A DNA stretch of 64,000 bases, taken from Deltaproteobacteria bacterium (GTDB lineage: Bacteria; Myxococcota_A; Polyangia; Haliangiales; Haliangiaceae). Under the pieces are notes generated by a model. It was given only the letters and a program-made list of their open reading frames with translations. It did no database searches and had not been told where the DNA came from. The position numbers and the translations under genes are program-made. Where the stretch lies: positions 24,753 to 88,752 of the forward strand of contig JAIOQA010000050.1 in the NCBI GenBank assembly GCA_021413675.1, in the 5' to 3' direction. Each line of letters begins with the position of its first letter. Positions within the stretch are counted from its first letter, which is position 1. Positions 25,761-40,018 of the stretch are shown piece after piece.

Positions 25761-26245
25761 CGGCGACGCCCCACGCGCCTCGCCATGCGAGGGCGTCGCC
25801 GAGATCGAGTTGTCAAAGAACAGCGCCAGCGAGCTCGCGCGCCGCCGCCAGCAGCGCGCCCACGGCGCGAGCGCTACCGCGACGCGTGTGCGATCGCCGC
25901 CCTCCTTCGTCGGCGCACGACGCGCCGGAGCACCAGCTGCGATCCGGATCGCTGCGCGCGGCGCGGTCGCGGGTCATCGATCCGCGATGCCTTGACGATG
26001 ACGCGACACCACGGCGCACTCACACCGAGCTCCTGGGACATCGAGTTCCATCCTCCGCCGGGTTCGCCAGGCGTTGCCCGGCGCATCAGCAACTCGCGTG
26101 CCGCGCGGGCCACCTGACGACATCCGCAGCCTTACGCGCGTCTCTGTCCGCCGGCCGGACAAAAACCGCCCGCCCGCCGGACACCTGTCCCGCGACCGGA
26201 CGCGCGTGACCGCCGGCCGGACGCCGTCGCTGATACGATCGGCGC
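25761..26245. other. Gene-free region with hairpins and short repeats
   Basis: No convincing protein gene. Directly after the terminator there is a long hairpin: 8-10 bp outer arms GGCGACGCC / GGCGTCGCC (25762-25800) around an inner CCTCGC-CAT-GCGAGG. A short minus-strand frame (26113 to 25874) has a helix-turn-helix-like look but weak support. Just upstream of the next gene are four CCGGAC repeats. Confidence 0.5.
26155..26222 (+). repeat. Four CCGGAC direct repeats, possible operator array
   Basis: CCGGAC occurs at 26155, 26177, 26196 and 26217, spaced 22, 19 and 21 bp, close to two helical turns. The first and last lie in an identical 13-mer (CCGCCGGCCGGAC). The array ends 11 bp before a TACGAT -10 hexamer (26234-26239) and 23 bp before the start codon, a position typical of an activator or repressor site. 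Confidence 0.5.
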
Positions 26246-27799
26246 ATGGCCATCGTTCGACGGCTCCTCGCGTCCGGGCCCATCCCACGCCTCGCCATCG
26301 CTGCCCGCCCCGCCCTGCTCGCGTCACTGCCGCTGCTCGTGGCCTGCACCACCGGCGCACCGGCCGCGCCGCCGCGGCTCGTCCCCGCCGCACCCGCAGC
26401 CGCACCCACGACCGCCGCCCCGCCCGCGCTGCGCGTCGTCGCCTGCGCGGCGACCCAGCAGCCGATCACCCGCACGTTCTCGACCTACGCCGCGACCGCC
26501 GACGCGTCGGTCGAGACCGACGCCAGCGGGTGGGGCTCGATCCAGACCGGTGGCGTCGGGACGTTCGGAGGCCCACCGCCCACGCTCCAGCTCCGCGCGC
26601 CGGTCGTCGTCGGCGCGCTCGATGCCGCGATCGTCCGGCGCTATCTCCGGCGCCAGATGCTGCCGCTGGTCGACTGCTACGACCAGCGCCTCACCGTCGT
26701 ACCGGCGCTCGCGGGCACGGTCGCGCTGCACTTCACGATCACCGCGCGCGGCGCGGTCGCCGATGCCACCGCCACCGGCGTCGACGGCGAGCTCGGTCGC
26801 TGCGTCGTCGCGGTCGTGGGTCGCATCGAGTTCCCGAGGCCCCGGCAGGGCACCGTCGACGTGACCTACCAGCTCGCGTATCGCAACCCCGCGCCGGTCG
26901 ACGATCGCGAGCCGTGGGCGCCGTTCGACTCGCCGCAGTTCGAGCCGCTCGTGCCCAGCGACGCGGCCATCGCCGCGACCGAGGCCACCGTCACGGCGCG
27001 GTTGCCGGCGCTCGCCGCGTGCTTCGCGAGCCCCAGCGCCCCGACCGGCGCGCTGCGCGCGATGCTCGAGTTCGGCGACGACGGCGTGCTGGTCGCGCCG
27101 CGCGTCGGCGGGCTCGGCGACGCCGCGATCGAGGGCTGCCTCGCCGCCGCGCTCGACGGCGCGACCGTCGCCGATCCGGGCGCGGGCGGCGCGGTCGCCT
27201 GCGACCTCGCGCGCGGCGAGCCGCAGCCGTGGCGGATCACGCCCGATCCGCGCTACGCGCTGATCGAGGTCGGCCGCGATGTCCGGTATGCGGACAAGGC
27301 CATCGACCTCGCGGCCGATCGCTTCGACGTCCCGCCCGATCGCACCGTGCTGCTCGTTGCCGACGCGACGACGCCCGCCGCGCAGGTCGGCGCCGCGCTC
27401 GCGTGGACCGGGTCCCGGCGCACCGTGCTGCTCGCGGTGCGCGTCGGCGCCGGCGCGCCGACCTACGTCGCCGGGTTCGCGATGTCGCAGCCCGGCACGA
27501 TCGCGCGCCACAGCGAGGCGCCGCGCGCCGCGCTCGGCCTCCGCGCCGGCAAGGTGTCGGCGTGCGTCGCTGGCGCGGCGCTGGGCGAGGCGGCGATCGA
27601 CGATCGCGCGGCGATCGATCGCCTGCTCGCCACGGTCGCGACCCGCTGCGCCGCCGCGCGCTGCGAGCCGCTGGTCGAGATCGTCGCGACGCCCGACACC
27701 CCGGCCGGCGCGATCGCGGCCGCCAGCGCCGCCGCCGATCGCATCGCCATGCGCGCGCTGGTCGCCGATCCGCTCCCGACCTGGCGCTGCGCGCCGTGA
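26246..27799 (+). CDS. AgmX/PglI C-terminal-domain lipoprotein
   Basis: 517 residues with a lipobox (LLVACTT) after a long n-region. Residues about 125-210 match the domain found at the C-terminus of myxobacterial AgmX/PglI gliding proteins: IVRRYLRRQMLPLVDCYDQRL, LAGTVALHFTITARGAV, LGRCVVAVVGRIEFPRP. A second, weaker copy follows (TVTARLPALAACF, GALRAMLEFGDDGVL, IEGCLAAAL), and then an unassigned C-terminal region with Cys pairs. The domain is periplasmic and TonB-like. TACGAT lies 6 nt before the ATG, below a CCGGAC repeat array. Confidence 0.75.
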   Translation: MAIVRRLLASGPIPRLAIAARPALLASLPLLVACTTGAPAAPPRLVPAAPAAAPTTAAPPALRVVACAATQQPITRTFSTYAATADASVETDASGWGSIQTGGVGTFGGPPPTLQLRAPVVVGALDAAIVRRYLRRQMLPLVDCYDQRLTVVPALAGTVALHFTITARGAVADATATGVDGELGRCVVAVVGRIEFPRPRQGTVDVTYQLAYRNPAPVDDREPWAPFDSPQFEPLVPSDAAIAATEATVTARLPALAACFASPSAPTGALRAMLEFGDDGVLVAPRVGGLGDAAIEGCLAAALDGATVADPGAGGAVACDLARGEPQPWRITPDPRYALIEVGRDVRYADKAIDLAADRFDVPPDRTVLLVADATTPAAQVGAALAWTGSRRTVLLAVRVGAGAPTYVAGFAMSQPGTIARHSEAPRAALGLRAGKVSACVAGAALGEAAIDDRAAIDRLLATVATRCAAARCEPLVEIVATPDTPAGAIAAASAAADRIAMRALVADPLPTWRCAP

Positions 27800-27803
27800 G
27801 CCG

Positions 27804-28367
27804 TCACTCGCACGGCGCGAGCGCGCCCGAGTCGCGCACGCGGTAGGCGTACGCGCGGTCGCGGCGCTCGACGCGCTTCATCAGGATACTCGCGACGTCG
27901 CATCGCCCGGTGAGCGCGGCCGCCTGCCCGAGAGCCGCGAGGTGAGTCAGCGCCGGGTCGCTCGCGTGCGCCACGACCGGTTCGCGCGGCGGGAGCGCGG
28001 CGATCGCGGCCGCGTCGACCTCGGGCGAAGGCTCGAGGTCGGCGCTCGTTGCCACCGCGACCACGCCGATCAATGCCCCCACCGCCGCGAGGCCCAGGCC
28101 AACCATCGCGGTCCCGGTCCCGTCGTAGCCGCACGAATTGTCGCCGCCACCGCAGTCGCTCGACGAGCTCGACTCGGTCGCCGCCGTGAGGAGCATGAGC
28201 CCGCCGATCCCCACCATCGTGTCGCCGGTCGCGCCCATGAGCCGGTGCCGGGTCGCGAGCAGCGAGCAGCCGGTCGCCTGGATCGCGATCGCGGCCATGA
28301 GCGCGCTCGCCAGCGCGCGGCGCACGCGGCCGCTGGAGATCATGGATCGGCAGGTGGTCATGGACAT
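27804..28367 (-). CDS. Membrane-associated lipoprotein-like protein
   Basis: About 187 residues; starts at 28367, 28361 and 28343 are all in frame and I cannot choose firmly. The N-terminus is a signal with a possible lipobox (IQATGC). A hydrophobic segment (MVGIGGLMLLTAA), a Ser/Cys-rich loop (SSSSSDCGGGDNSCG) and a second hydrophobic segment (AMVGLGLAAVGALIGVVAVAT) follow, then a soluble domain with CDVASILMKRVERRD and a C-terminal Cys. Function unknown. Divergent from the next lipoprotein gene and convergent with the previous one. Confidence 0.6.
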   Translation of the reverse strand: MSMTTCRSMISSGRVRRALASALMAAIAIQATGCSLLATRHRLMGATGDTMVGIGGLMLLTAATESSSSSDCGGGDNSCGYDGTGTAMVGLGLAAVGALIGVVAVATSADLEPSPEVDAAAIAALPPREPVVAHASDPALTHLAALGQAAALTGRCDVASILMKRVERRDRAYAYRVRDSGALAPCE

Positions 28368-28529
28368 GCAGACCCGCCGGCGCCGGCGATGTGACCCGCC
28401 ATCGTTCGAATCACACCGTCGAGAACCGGACACCGCGGACCGCTGGGCATCGGCCGCCCGCCGCCGCCCGACCGACGCCGCCACGCGGGACGAGCAGCCG
28501 CGCGCGCCATCGGCTATCGTCAAGGCTCG

Positions 28530-29237
28530 ATGCGCCGCACCGCCGCCTTCCTCCTCGCGCTCGTCACCACCGCCGGCTGCGGCCCGACGCTGACCTCGAA
28601 GCCCGCCGCCGACGGCGTGCGCGAGCTGGTCGCCGCGCTCAAGCGCGACGATCCGAAGGCAGCGTACGCGCTCCTGTCGTCGGAGACCCGCCGCCAGGTC
28701 AGCTACGACCAGTTCGCGAACGAGTGGAAGCAGCAGGCAGCCGAGCGCGCCTGGCAGATCCACGCGCTCGAGGACAGCCTGCGCGGCGATCCGGACGTCG
28801 GCGAGCGCGCGCAGGTCAGCTACCGCGACGGGCGCACGATCGATCTCGATCGCGACGGCGCCGCCTGGCGCCTCGACGCGGCGCTCCTCGGTCGGACCCG
28901 CGCCGCTCGCCCGCGCGACGCGATCCGCGCGCTCGCGACCGCGCTGCACCGCAAGGATCTCGACGCCGCGCTCACGCTGCTCACCCAGCGCCGGCGCGAC
29001 GGCATCGCGAAGCAGATCGCCGGCTTCGTCGCCGGCATCGACAAGCGCATCGACGGCAAGATCGAGGAGCTCGGCACCGACCGCGCCGAGCTGCGCTGGG
29101 ACGAGAACGGCATCCGCTTCCGGATCGTGCTGCGCAAGGAAGACGGCGAGTGGCGGATCGACGACATCCACATCCGCCCGACGCCGACCGAGGAGGATCC
29201 GCCGGCCGAGGGCCAGGGCGAGTCCGGCTTCGACTGA
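28530..29237 (+). CDS. Lipoprotein with repeated NTF2-like halves
   Basis: 235 residues, lipobox TTAGC. The mature part looks like two copies of a DUF4878/NTF2-like unit: VRELVAALKRDDPKAAYALLSSETRRQVS and IRALATALHRKDLDAALTLLTQRRRDGI, each followed by strands; the second ends in GEWRIDDIHI. Such domains bind small hydrophobic ligands or proteins in the periplasm. TATCGT (28515-28520) ends 9 nt before the ATG. No enzyme motif is visible. Confidence 0.7.
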   Translation: MRRTAAFLLALVTTAGCGPTLTSKPAADGVRELVAALKRDDPKAAYALLSSETRRQVSYDQFANEWKQQAAERAWQIHALEDSLRGDPDVGERAQVSYRDGRTIDLDRDGAAWRLDAALLGRTRAARPRDAIRALATALHRKDLDAALTLLTQRRRDGIAKQIAGFVAGIDKRIDGKIEELGTDRAELRWDENGIRFRIVLRKEDGEWRIDDIHIRPTPTEEDPPAEGQGESGFD

Positions 29238-29288
29238 TCGGGGCCGCGCGCGATAGATCGTCCGGCACGCCGGCACGTTCACGCTCGG

Positions 29289-29753
29289 ATGGGCCCGGCC
29301 TTCGTCCCGCTGCGCGCGTCGTCATCAGGTCTCGCGCTGCTCACCGCGGTCGCGATCGGCGGCGCCCTCGTCGGGCTTCGGTCCGCAACACCGCCGCCGC
29401 CCGCGCCCAGGCCAGCGTCGCCGGCCGCGGTTCCGGCGGCGCGCGCCCCCGGCGTCGTCGCCCAGCCCACGCCTGACCTCGAGGAGCCGCGCACCCTGCG
29501 GTGCAACGATCCGGTGCCGCCGCGCGCCTTCGAGGCGGTGCTCGTCGACCGCGGTCCGCAGATGCCCGACTGCGGCACCTTCGCGATCACCACGACGATG
29601 CGCTTTCGCCTGACGAAGACGCCCTCGGGCCCGCGCACGATCGCGGTGCGCGTGGCGTGCGCCGAGCTGTTCCACCCCGCGCTCGTGGTGGGCCACCGCT
29701 ACCGCATCCACCTCTCGCCGAGCGACGAGCTCCTCGACGCCGAGCGGCGTTAG
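29289..29753 (+). CDS. Small secreted or anchored protein
   Basis: 154 residues: an N-terminal hydrophobic segment (LALLTAVAIGGALVGL) acting as signal or anchor, a Pro/Ala linker, then a small beta domain with three Cys (LRCNDP, MPDCGTF, RVACAEL). Family unknown. Its stop overlaps the stop of the convergent gene by 4 nt. It may be co-transcribed with the lipoprotein gene 51 nt upstream. Confidence 0.6.
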   Translation: MGPAFVPLRASSSGLALLTAVAIGGALVGLRSATPPPPAPRPASPAAVPAARAPGVVAQPTPDLEEPRTLRCNDPVPPRAFEAVLVDRGPQMPDCGTFAITTTMRFRLTKTPSGPRTIAVRVACAELFHPALVVGHRYRIHLSPSDELLDAERR

Positions 29754-31360
29754 CGCAGCTCGCTGCGCCCGAGATCGCCGATCAGCTTGCGCATGAACGT
29801 CTCGATGTTCCGGCGCAGCGCCGGGTCGTCGCAGACCGGCAGTGACTTGCGCCAGGTCTCGACCGCGCGCGCGAGGTGGCCCTGCTTGTAGTAGAGGTAC
29901 GCGAGCCGGGTCAGCGCCGGGAAGTACTCGGGCTCGAGGTCGATGACGTTCTCGTACTCGTCGATCGCCTCGGTCACCATCGCCTTGCGCTGCAGCAGGT
30001 TGGCGAGCACGAAGCGGTGCTTCGCGCTGGCCGGATCGGCGGCGATGCCCTCGCGCAGGAGGTTGATCGCGCCGTCGACATCGCCGGCCTGGTACCGCGC
30101 GATCGCGCGCGCGAGCCCGGCGTCGGAGTCGCGCGGCCGCGCCCCGTGCTTGGCGGCCAGCTCGCGCACCACCCGGTGCACGCGCCGCATGTCGAGCGGC
30201 TTCTCGAGATAGGCGTCGGCGCCGTAGCGCGCGAGCACGTCGGGGGTGACCCGGCCCGAGTCGATCACCGCGGACATCAGCACCACCGGCACGCCGCCGA
30301 GCCGGCGGCTGCGCTTGATCGCGCGGCACAGCCGGAAGCCGTCGATCTCCGGCAAGAGGATGTCGGCGATGACCAGATCGACGCCGCCGTGCTGCAGCGC
30401 GGTCACGGCCTCGCCGCCCGATGCCGCGGTCGACGTGACGTAGCCGAGCGGCTGCAGCTCCTTGACCAGCAGGTGGCGGGTCGCGAAGTCGTCGTCGACG
30501 ATCAGGATGCGCGTCGGGCCGTCGCTGGCGGCGACCGGCGCGACGTCGAGCTCGCCGGCGATCTCGATCGTGCCGTCGTCGGCGCCGATGTCGTGGGTGT
30601 CATCGACGCTGCTCATGCCCGGCGACGAGCCGGTGGCCGAGCCCCACGAGCGCGCGCCGCCGGTCCAGCCGTCGACGCCCGAGACGCTGTCCTCGAGGGC
30701 CGCGGTCCGATCGGTCGGCGCCTGCGAGCGCTCCTCGTCGTCCTCGAGGTCCGGCAGATCCGCGGACACGACCTCCTTGGTGACGTCCTCGAGCAGCGCG
30801 CGGTGCGCCCGCGCCAGATCATCGACGCGGCCATCGGTGGCCGCGTCGGGCCACGCGACCGCGAGCCGGCCCTCGACCTGCGACGGATCGACGACGGCCT
30901 CGGGGCCGACCCAGTACGAATCGCCGCGCTCGCGCGCCAGGAAGCAGGTGCGGATCGCGCGCGCCAGCGTGACCTCGAGCGCGATGTGCAGCTCGACGCG
31001 CTTGCCGCGGATGCGCTCCATCTCGCGGCACACGCCGCGCACGTCGTCGGGCGACGCGACCGCGACCACGACGCGCTCGGCGTCCTCGTAGACCGGCAGC
31101 ATCAGCGCGCGCCGCGCGAGCTCGCGCGACAGCCCGCCCAGCACCGCGAGCTTGACGACGCACTCGTCGAGGATCACCGCCGGCATGCCCGCGTGGGTCG
31201 CGAGCACGGCGGCGAGCGGTCGCTCGGTGGCGTAGCCGAGCAGGTAGCACTGCGACGCGATCGGCATCCGGTGGGCCTGTCGAGCGAGCGCGTCATCGAG
31301 CGCGTCACCGAAAAGCACACCTCGCTCGACCAGGAGCTTGCCGAGCGGACCGCGATCCAC
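29750..31360 (-). CDS. MshEN-REC-TPR regulatory protein
   Basis: 536 residues from a GTG; TACCGT (31367-31372) lies 6 nt upstream on this strand. Residues 1-145 resemble the GspE/MshE N-terminal domain (LGKLLVERGVL, then the RRALMLPVYED and ASPDDV strands), which in MshE binds c-di-GMP. An acidic linker follows (about 175-280). Residues 283-400 are a response-regulator receiver: D289/D290, phospho-site D333 (VIADILLPEIDG), Lys387. Residues about 415-515 are TPR repeats. There is no output DNA-binding domain and no histidine kinase nearby. It likely works by protein contacts, perhaps in motility or secretion; that is inference. Confidence 0.85.
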   Translation of the reverse strand: MDRGPLGKLLVERGVLFGDALDDALARQAHRMPIASQCYLLGYATERPLAAVLATHAGMPAVILDECVVKLAVLGGLSRELARRALMLPVYEDAERVVVAVASPDDVRGVCREMERIRGKRVELHIALEVTLARAIRTCFLARERGDSYWVGPEAVVDPSQVEGRLAVAWPDAATDGRVDDLARAHRALLEDVTKEVVSADLPDLEDDEERSQAPTDRTAALEDSVSGVDGWTGGARSWGSATGSSPGMSSVDDTHDIGADDGTIEIAGELDVAPVAASDGPTRILIVDDDFATRHLLVKELQPLGYVTSTAASGGEAVTALQHGGVDLVIADILLPEIDGFRLCRAIKRSRRLGGVPVVLMSAVIDSGRVTPDVLARYGADAYLEKPLDMRRVHRVVRELAAKHGARPRDSDAGLARAIARYQAGDVDGAINLLREGIAADPASAKHRFVLANLLQRKAMVTEAIDEYENVIDLEPEYFPALTRLAYLYYKQGHLARAVETWRKSLPVCDDPALRRNIETFMRKLIGDLGRSELR

Positions 31361-31745
31361 GTTTTCACGGTAACAGACCCGCGGCTCAGAGGAACCCTGT
31401 CACGCGGCTGAAACTCTCGCGATCACGGCCTACATGTGTGGGGATTCATAGCGAAAACCGACGTATTTCTGCTGGGGGTGGCTAGTCAAAACGCCCCACG
31501 CCGGACAGGGGTCATTACTGACCCGCCCGAGGTCCGTATCCGTCTAGTATGGCTGCACTATTCCGCCCTGGCACACCGGTTTGCGCAGCATCAACTGTGA
31601 CAAGATGGCGCAATCCGGGAGTGGTTTTCACTTTCGTCATCGAATCTAAAACATTGTTTTTGAAAGGGAAAACAGCCATCCTCTCGCGTCTGGCACCCTG
31701 CTTGCTTGGCACCCTTCCGAACTTCGATCCAGGATTCCCGCACCC
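31361..31745. other. Divergent control region between MshEN-REC-TPR gene and carD
   Basis: 385 nt without a gene, clearly AT-richer than the surroundings, most of all at about 31620-31680. It holds the leaderless -10 of the minus-strand gene, a sigma-54 promoter for carD, and an inverted pair TTGCGC (31581-31586) / GCGCAA (31608-31613) about 105-135 bp upstream of the sigma-54 start, a usual distance for an enhancer-binding protein. Confidence 0.6.
31691..31706 (+). promoter_or_regulatory. Sigma-54 promoter of carD
   Basis: TGGCAC, 5 nt, TTGCT, with GG (31692-31693) and GC (31704-31705) exactly 10 nt apart, the -24/-12 consensus of RpoN. The start would be near 31717, giving a leader of about 29 nt before the carD ATG with a weak AGGA. 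Confidence 0.8.
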
Positions 31746-32234
<489 letters not shown>

Positions 32235-32266
32235 TCTCGGCTCGCCGCGCGCTCACGACCGCGCGC

Positions 32267-32818
32267 TCACGACAGATCGAGCGGGAACCGCGTGTCGCGC
32301 CAGATCGTGCGCGTGAGCCGCGCGACCCGCGCGCGGAGCTCGGCCTGGTGCTCGGCGATGACCTCGCGGCTGTCGCCCTGCGATCGCCGCTCGTCGAGGT
32401 GACCGGCCTCGTAGCTGGCCGCGACCTCGGGCCACGACCGGAACACCGACCGCACCTCGGTCGCGACGCCGAGCGCCCGGTACCACGACTCGTCCTCGCC
32501 GAGCAGCCCCGCGCCATATCCCGCGCGCGCCAGCAGCGCGCCGCGGAACAGGTCGAAGCCCGGGTTCTTCCGGCGCATGACCATGAACTGCAGGATGCGC
32601 TCGCGCACCGCGACCGTCGACGTGAGCCCGTAGGACTCGCAGACGACGCGCGAGGCGTGGAACGGCAGGTACGCGGGGTCGACCGAGTACGACAGCGCGA
32701 GCAGCCCGAACACGAACCGGCGATCCGGATCGCGGTGGTCGATGGCCATGCGGGCCTTGCCGGCGCGGACCTCGGGCGACTCGGCGCGGCGAAACAGCGA
32801 GCGAAACGAGGCGAGCAT
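32267..32818 (-). CDS. DUF1266-domain protein
   Basis: 183 residues from the ATG at 32818 (MLASFRSLFRR). The C-terminal part has the DUF1266 pattern: NPGFDLFRGALLARAGYGAGLLGEDESWYRAL, then VFRSWPEVAASYEAGHLDERR. The domain is found in small cytoplasmic proteins, often near secretion or toxin systems; its function is unknown. Convergent with carD, 32 nt between stops. Confidence 0.75.
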   Translation of the reverse strand: MLASFRSLFRRAESPEVRAGKARMAIDHRDPDRRFVFGLLALSYSVDPAYLPFHASRVVCESYGLTSTVAVRERILQFMVMRRKNPGFDLFRGALLARAGYGAGLLGEDESWYRALGVATEVRSVFRSWPEVAASYEAGHLDERRSQGDSREVIAEHQAELRARVARLTRTIWRDTRFPLDLS

Positions 32819-33029
32819 GCGAACGATTGTGCGAACGCGCCCGGGCTCCCTCAACGAACCGATCCGGCACGACCCGGGAACGATCACACCGGGCTGGCAG
32901 TCGTGCGAGGTCGATCGCGATCGACGGCATGCGCGATTCGATCGCGCGACGCGCGGGGACCGCGGCATCGCCTCCCGCCGCCGTTGCGAGTCGAGATCGC
33001 GCCGTGCTAGCGTCCGCCGGGGCAGCAGG

Positions 33030-33539
33030 ATGCAAGTTCACGTCGCGCGCGCAGAGATCGTCACGCTACCCGTTGACGCCATCGTCAACCCGGCAAATTC
33101 GCTCGGGATCATGGGCGGCGGCCTACCCGGGATGATCCGCCAGCATGGCGGCATCGCCATCCAGCAAGCGGCCATGGCCGCAGCGCCGATCGCGGTCGGC
33201 GCCGCCATCATCACCACCGCCGGCCAGCTCCCCTGCAAGCACATCATCCACGTGCCGACCATGGAAGAGCCGGGCGTGAAGATCGGCGCCGAGAACGTCC
33301 GCCGCGCCGCCCGCGCCGCGCTCATCGCCGCCGACATCAACCAGTTCAAGGTGATCGCGTTCCCGGGCATGGGTACCGATCTGGCTGACGTCCCGATGGA
33401 CGAGGCCGCGCGCGCCATCGTCGAAGAGATCCGCGCCCATCGCCGGCCGAACCCGGAGACGGTCTATCTGGTCGACTCGCGCCTCGAGATGATCGAGGCG
33501 TTCGAAGAAGCGCTGCGGAACGCGCAACAGAACATCTGA
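33030..33539 (+). CDS. Macro-domain protein
   Basis: 169 residues from the ATG at 33030, after a short leader with GCAGGA and TAGCGT (33008-33013). The macro fold is shown by VNPANSLGIMGGGLPGMI (residues 19-36, ADP-ribose binding Asn and Gly-rich loop), HIIHVPTME, and VIAFPGMGTDLADVPMDEAARAI. Such domains bind or hydrolyse ADP-ribose derivatives. NPAN replaces the more usual NAAN. Acts in the cytoplasm; partner unknown. Confidence 0.88.
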   Translation: MQVHVARAEIVTLPVDAIVNPANSLGIMGGGLPGMIRQHGGIAIQQAAMAAAPIAVGAAIITTAGQLPCKHIIHVPTMEEPGVKIGAENVRRAARAALIAADINQFKVIAFPGMGTDLADVPMDEAARAIVEEIRAHRRPNPETVYLVDSRLEMIEAFEEALRNAQQNI

Positions 33540-33648
33540 TCCCGGGCTGACCGGAGCCGGTTCAGGCCGCTCCGAGGCGCGATCTCCGACGGTGGGCGGA
33601 TCGCCGAGCGATCGCTTTCGGGCGCCTGATTTCGGGCGTGCCGTGCGG

Positions 33649-33680
33649 TTGACCTCGCTTGCGGATCGATGCTCTATACT
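33649..33680 (+). promoter_or_regulatory. Possible nuo operon promoter
   Basis: TTGACC (33649-33654) and TATACT (33675-33680) are the best housekeeping elements upstream of the operon, but their spacing is 20 nt (18 if TCTATA is the -10). TATACT overlaps codons 3-4 after the first nuoA ATG. If it is used, translation must start downstream, for instance at the TTG at 33690. Confidence 0.35.
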
Positions 33681-34081
33681 CGCCTCGCCTTGCAGCTCCA
33701 AGCCTTTACCCCAGCCGGTCTGGCAATCGCGCTAGCCCTCGGATTCTGCGGGCTTTTCACCCTGCTTGCGGTGGCCGTCGGCCCCAAGTCGGTGAACCCG
33801 GAGAAGCTCAAGCCGTTCGAGTGTGGATCCGAGCCGATCGGATCACCGCGCGGTCGCTACTCCGTGAAGTTCTACCAGGTCGCGATCCTCTTCCTGGTCT
33901 TCGACATCGAAGCAGCCTTCATGTACCCGTGGGCGCTCCTCTTCACGAAGCTGTCGACGACACCGGCCGCTGGCCCCGGTCTCCCGACCGGTGTCGGCAT
34001 CTTCGGCTTCGTCGAGATGCTCCTGTTCGTCATCGTCCTGGTCGTAGCGCTCACCTACGTCTGGCGAAAGAAGGCAATCGG

Positions 34082-34091
<10 letters not shown>
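33669..34091 (+). CDS. nuoA: NADH-quinone oxidoreductase subunit A
   Basis: 140 residues from the ATG at 33669, or 133 from the TTG at 33690. Three membrane helices and the family loop GPKSVNPEKLKPFECGSEPIGSP between helices 1 and 2, with the conserved Cys that reports the active/deactive state, then KFYQVAILFLVFDIEAAFMYPWA. Membrane subunit next to the quinone site of complex I. First gene of the nuoABCDGHI run; its end overlaps nuoB by 10 nt. Confidence 0.95.
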
Positions 34092-34645
<554 letters not shown>

Positions 34646-34688
34646 CCCGCAGCCGCGGCACCGAGCCCAACGAGGATCGAGGAGCACG

Positions 34689-35216
<528 letters not shown>

Positions 35217-35233
35217 GGATTCGACGAGGACCC

Positions 35234-36475
<1,242 letters not shown>

Positions 36476-36491
36476 AGCCCGCGAGCAAGCC

Positions 36492-38093
<1,602 letters not shown>

Positions 38094-38096
38094 CCA

Positions 38097-39275
<1,179 letters not shown>

Positions 39276-39280
39276 CCCAC

Positions 39281-39994
39281 ATGGCCCACGCTGCTCACGA
39301 CGAACCGCCCGCCGACCACGACGGCCCCAAGGTCCTCGCGGTCCACGGCAAGGTCCGCACGATCCAGGTCGCGCGCCCCCAGGCCGAGGACGTCACCTAT
39401 CTGGCGGCGACCAAGAAGGGCATCGGCATCACGCTCCGGCACTTTGCCAAGAACTTCTTCCTGCCGCGGCGAAAGGCCGCAGACCTCGGCAAGGCCGGTG
39501 GCGCACCCGCGCAGCAGGCGTGGAAGAACGAGATCGAGACGGTCCAGTACCCCGAGGAGCGCGTCGAATATCCGGAGCGCTTCCGCGGTCTGCACCGCCT
39601 GATGCAGCGCGACGACGGCGCGGTGCGCTGCGTGGCGTGTATGTGCTGCCCGACGGTGTGCCCGGCGCACTGCATCACGATCATCCCCGAGGAGACCGGC
39701 GACAACGGCACCGAGAAGCGCCCGGCGGTCTTCGAGATCGACGAGCTGCGCTGCGTGGTGTGCGGCCTGTGCGTCGAGGCGTGCCCGTGTGACGCCATCC
39801 GGATGGACACCGGCGAGCACGCGAAGCCGGTCTACGAGCGCGGCGACGCGATCGAGAACCGCGAGTCACTGCTCGCGCGCGGCATCCGGTCGACCGCGGC
39901 CCAGGGCGGCCTCGGCCCGGACTGGCGGGAGCACGCGCCGGCGAAGGCCGCGACCCCTGCCAGCCACACGCACGCGCCTACGAAGAAGAAGTAA
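39281..39994 (+). CDS. nuoI: NADH-quinone oxidoreductase subunit I
   Basis: 237 residues. Carries clusters N6a and N6b: VRCVACMCCPTVCPAHC and LRCVVCGLCVEACPCDAI are the two four-Cys ferredoxin motifs. The N-terminal extension (His/Asp/Pro-rich, about 35 residues) and the C-terminal His/Ala/Lys-rich tail are longer than usual. Last gene of the run; a hairpin follows at 40019. Confidence 0.95.
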   Translation: MAHAAHDEPPADHDGPKVLAVHGKVRTIQVARPQAEDVTYLAATKKGIGITLRHFAKNFFLPRRKAADLGKAGGAPAQQAWKNEIETVQYPEERVEYPERFRGLHRLMQRDDGAVRCVACMCCPTVCPAHCITIIPEETGDNGTEKRPAVFEIDELRCVVCGLCVEACPCDAIRMDTGEHAKPVYERGDAIENRESLLARGIRSTAAQGGLGPDWREHAPAKAATPASHTHAPTKKK

Positions 39995-40018
39995 CTCGCG
40001 CACGGATGCGTGTGCTGC

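Noticed and set aside
25874..26113. A 79-codon minus-strand frame with a helix-turn-helix-like stretch (SMSQELGVSAPWCRVIV)
   Set aside because: Its C-terminal half is Arg-rich noise, there is no promoter hexamer or Shine-Dalgarno at the GTG, and I know no matching family. It may be a decayed remnant.
31569..31584. A second sigma-54-like site (TGGCAC...TTTGC) upstream of carD
   Set aside because: GG and GC are 11 nt apart rather than 10, which RpoN does not tolerate; the site at 31691 has the right spacing.
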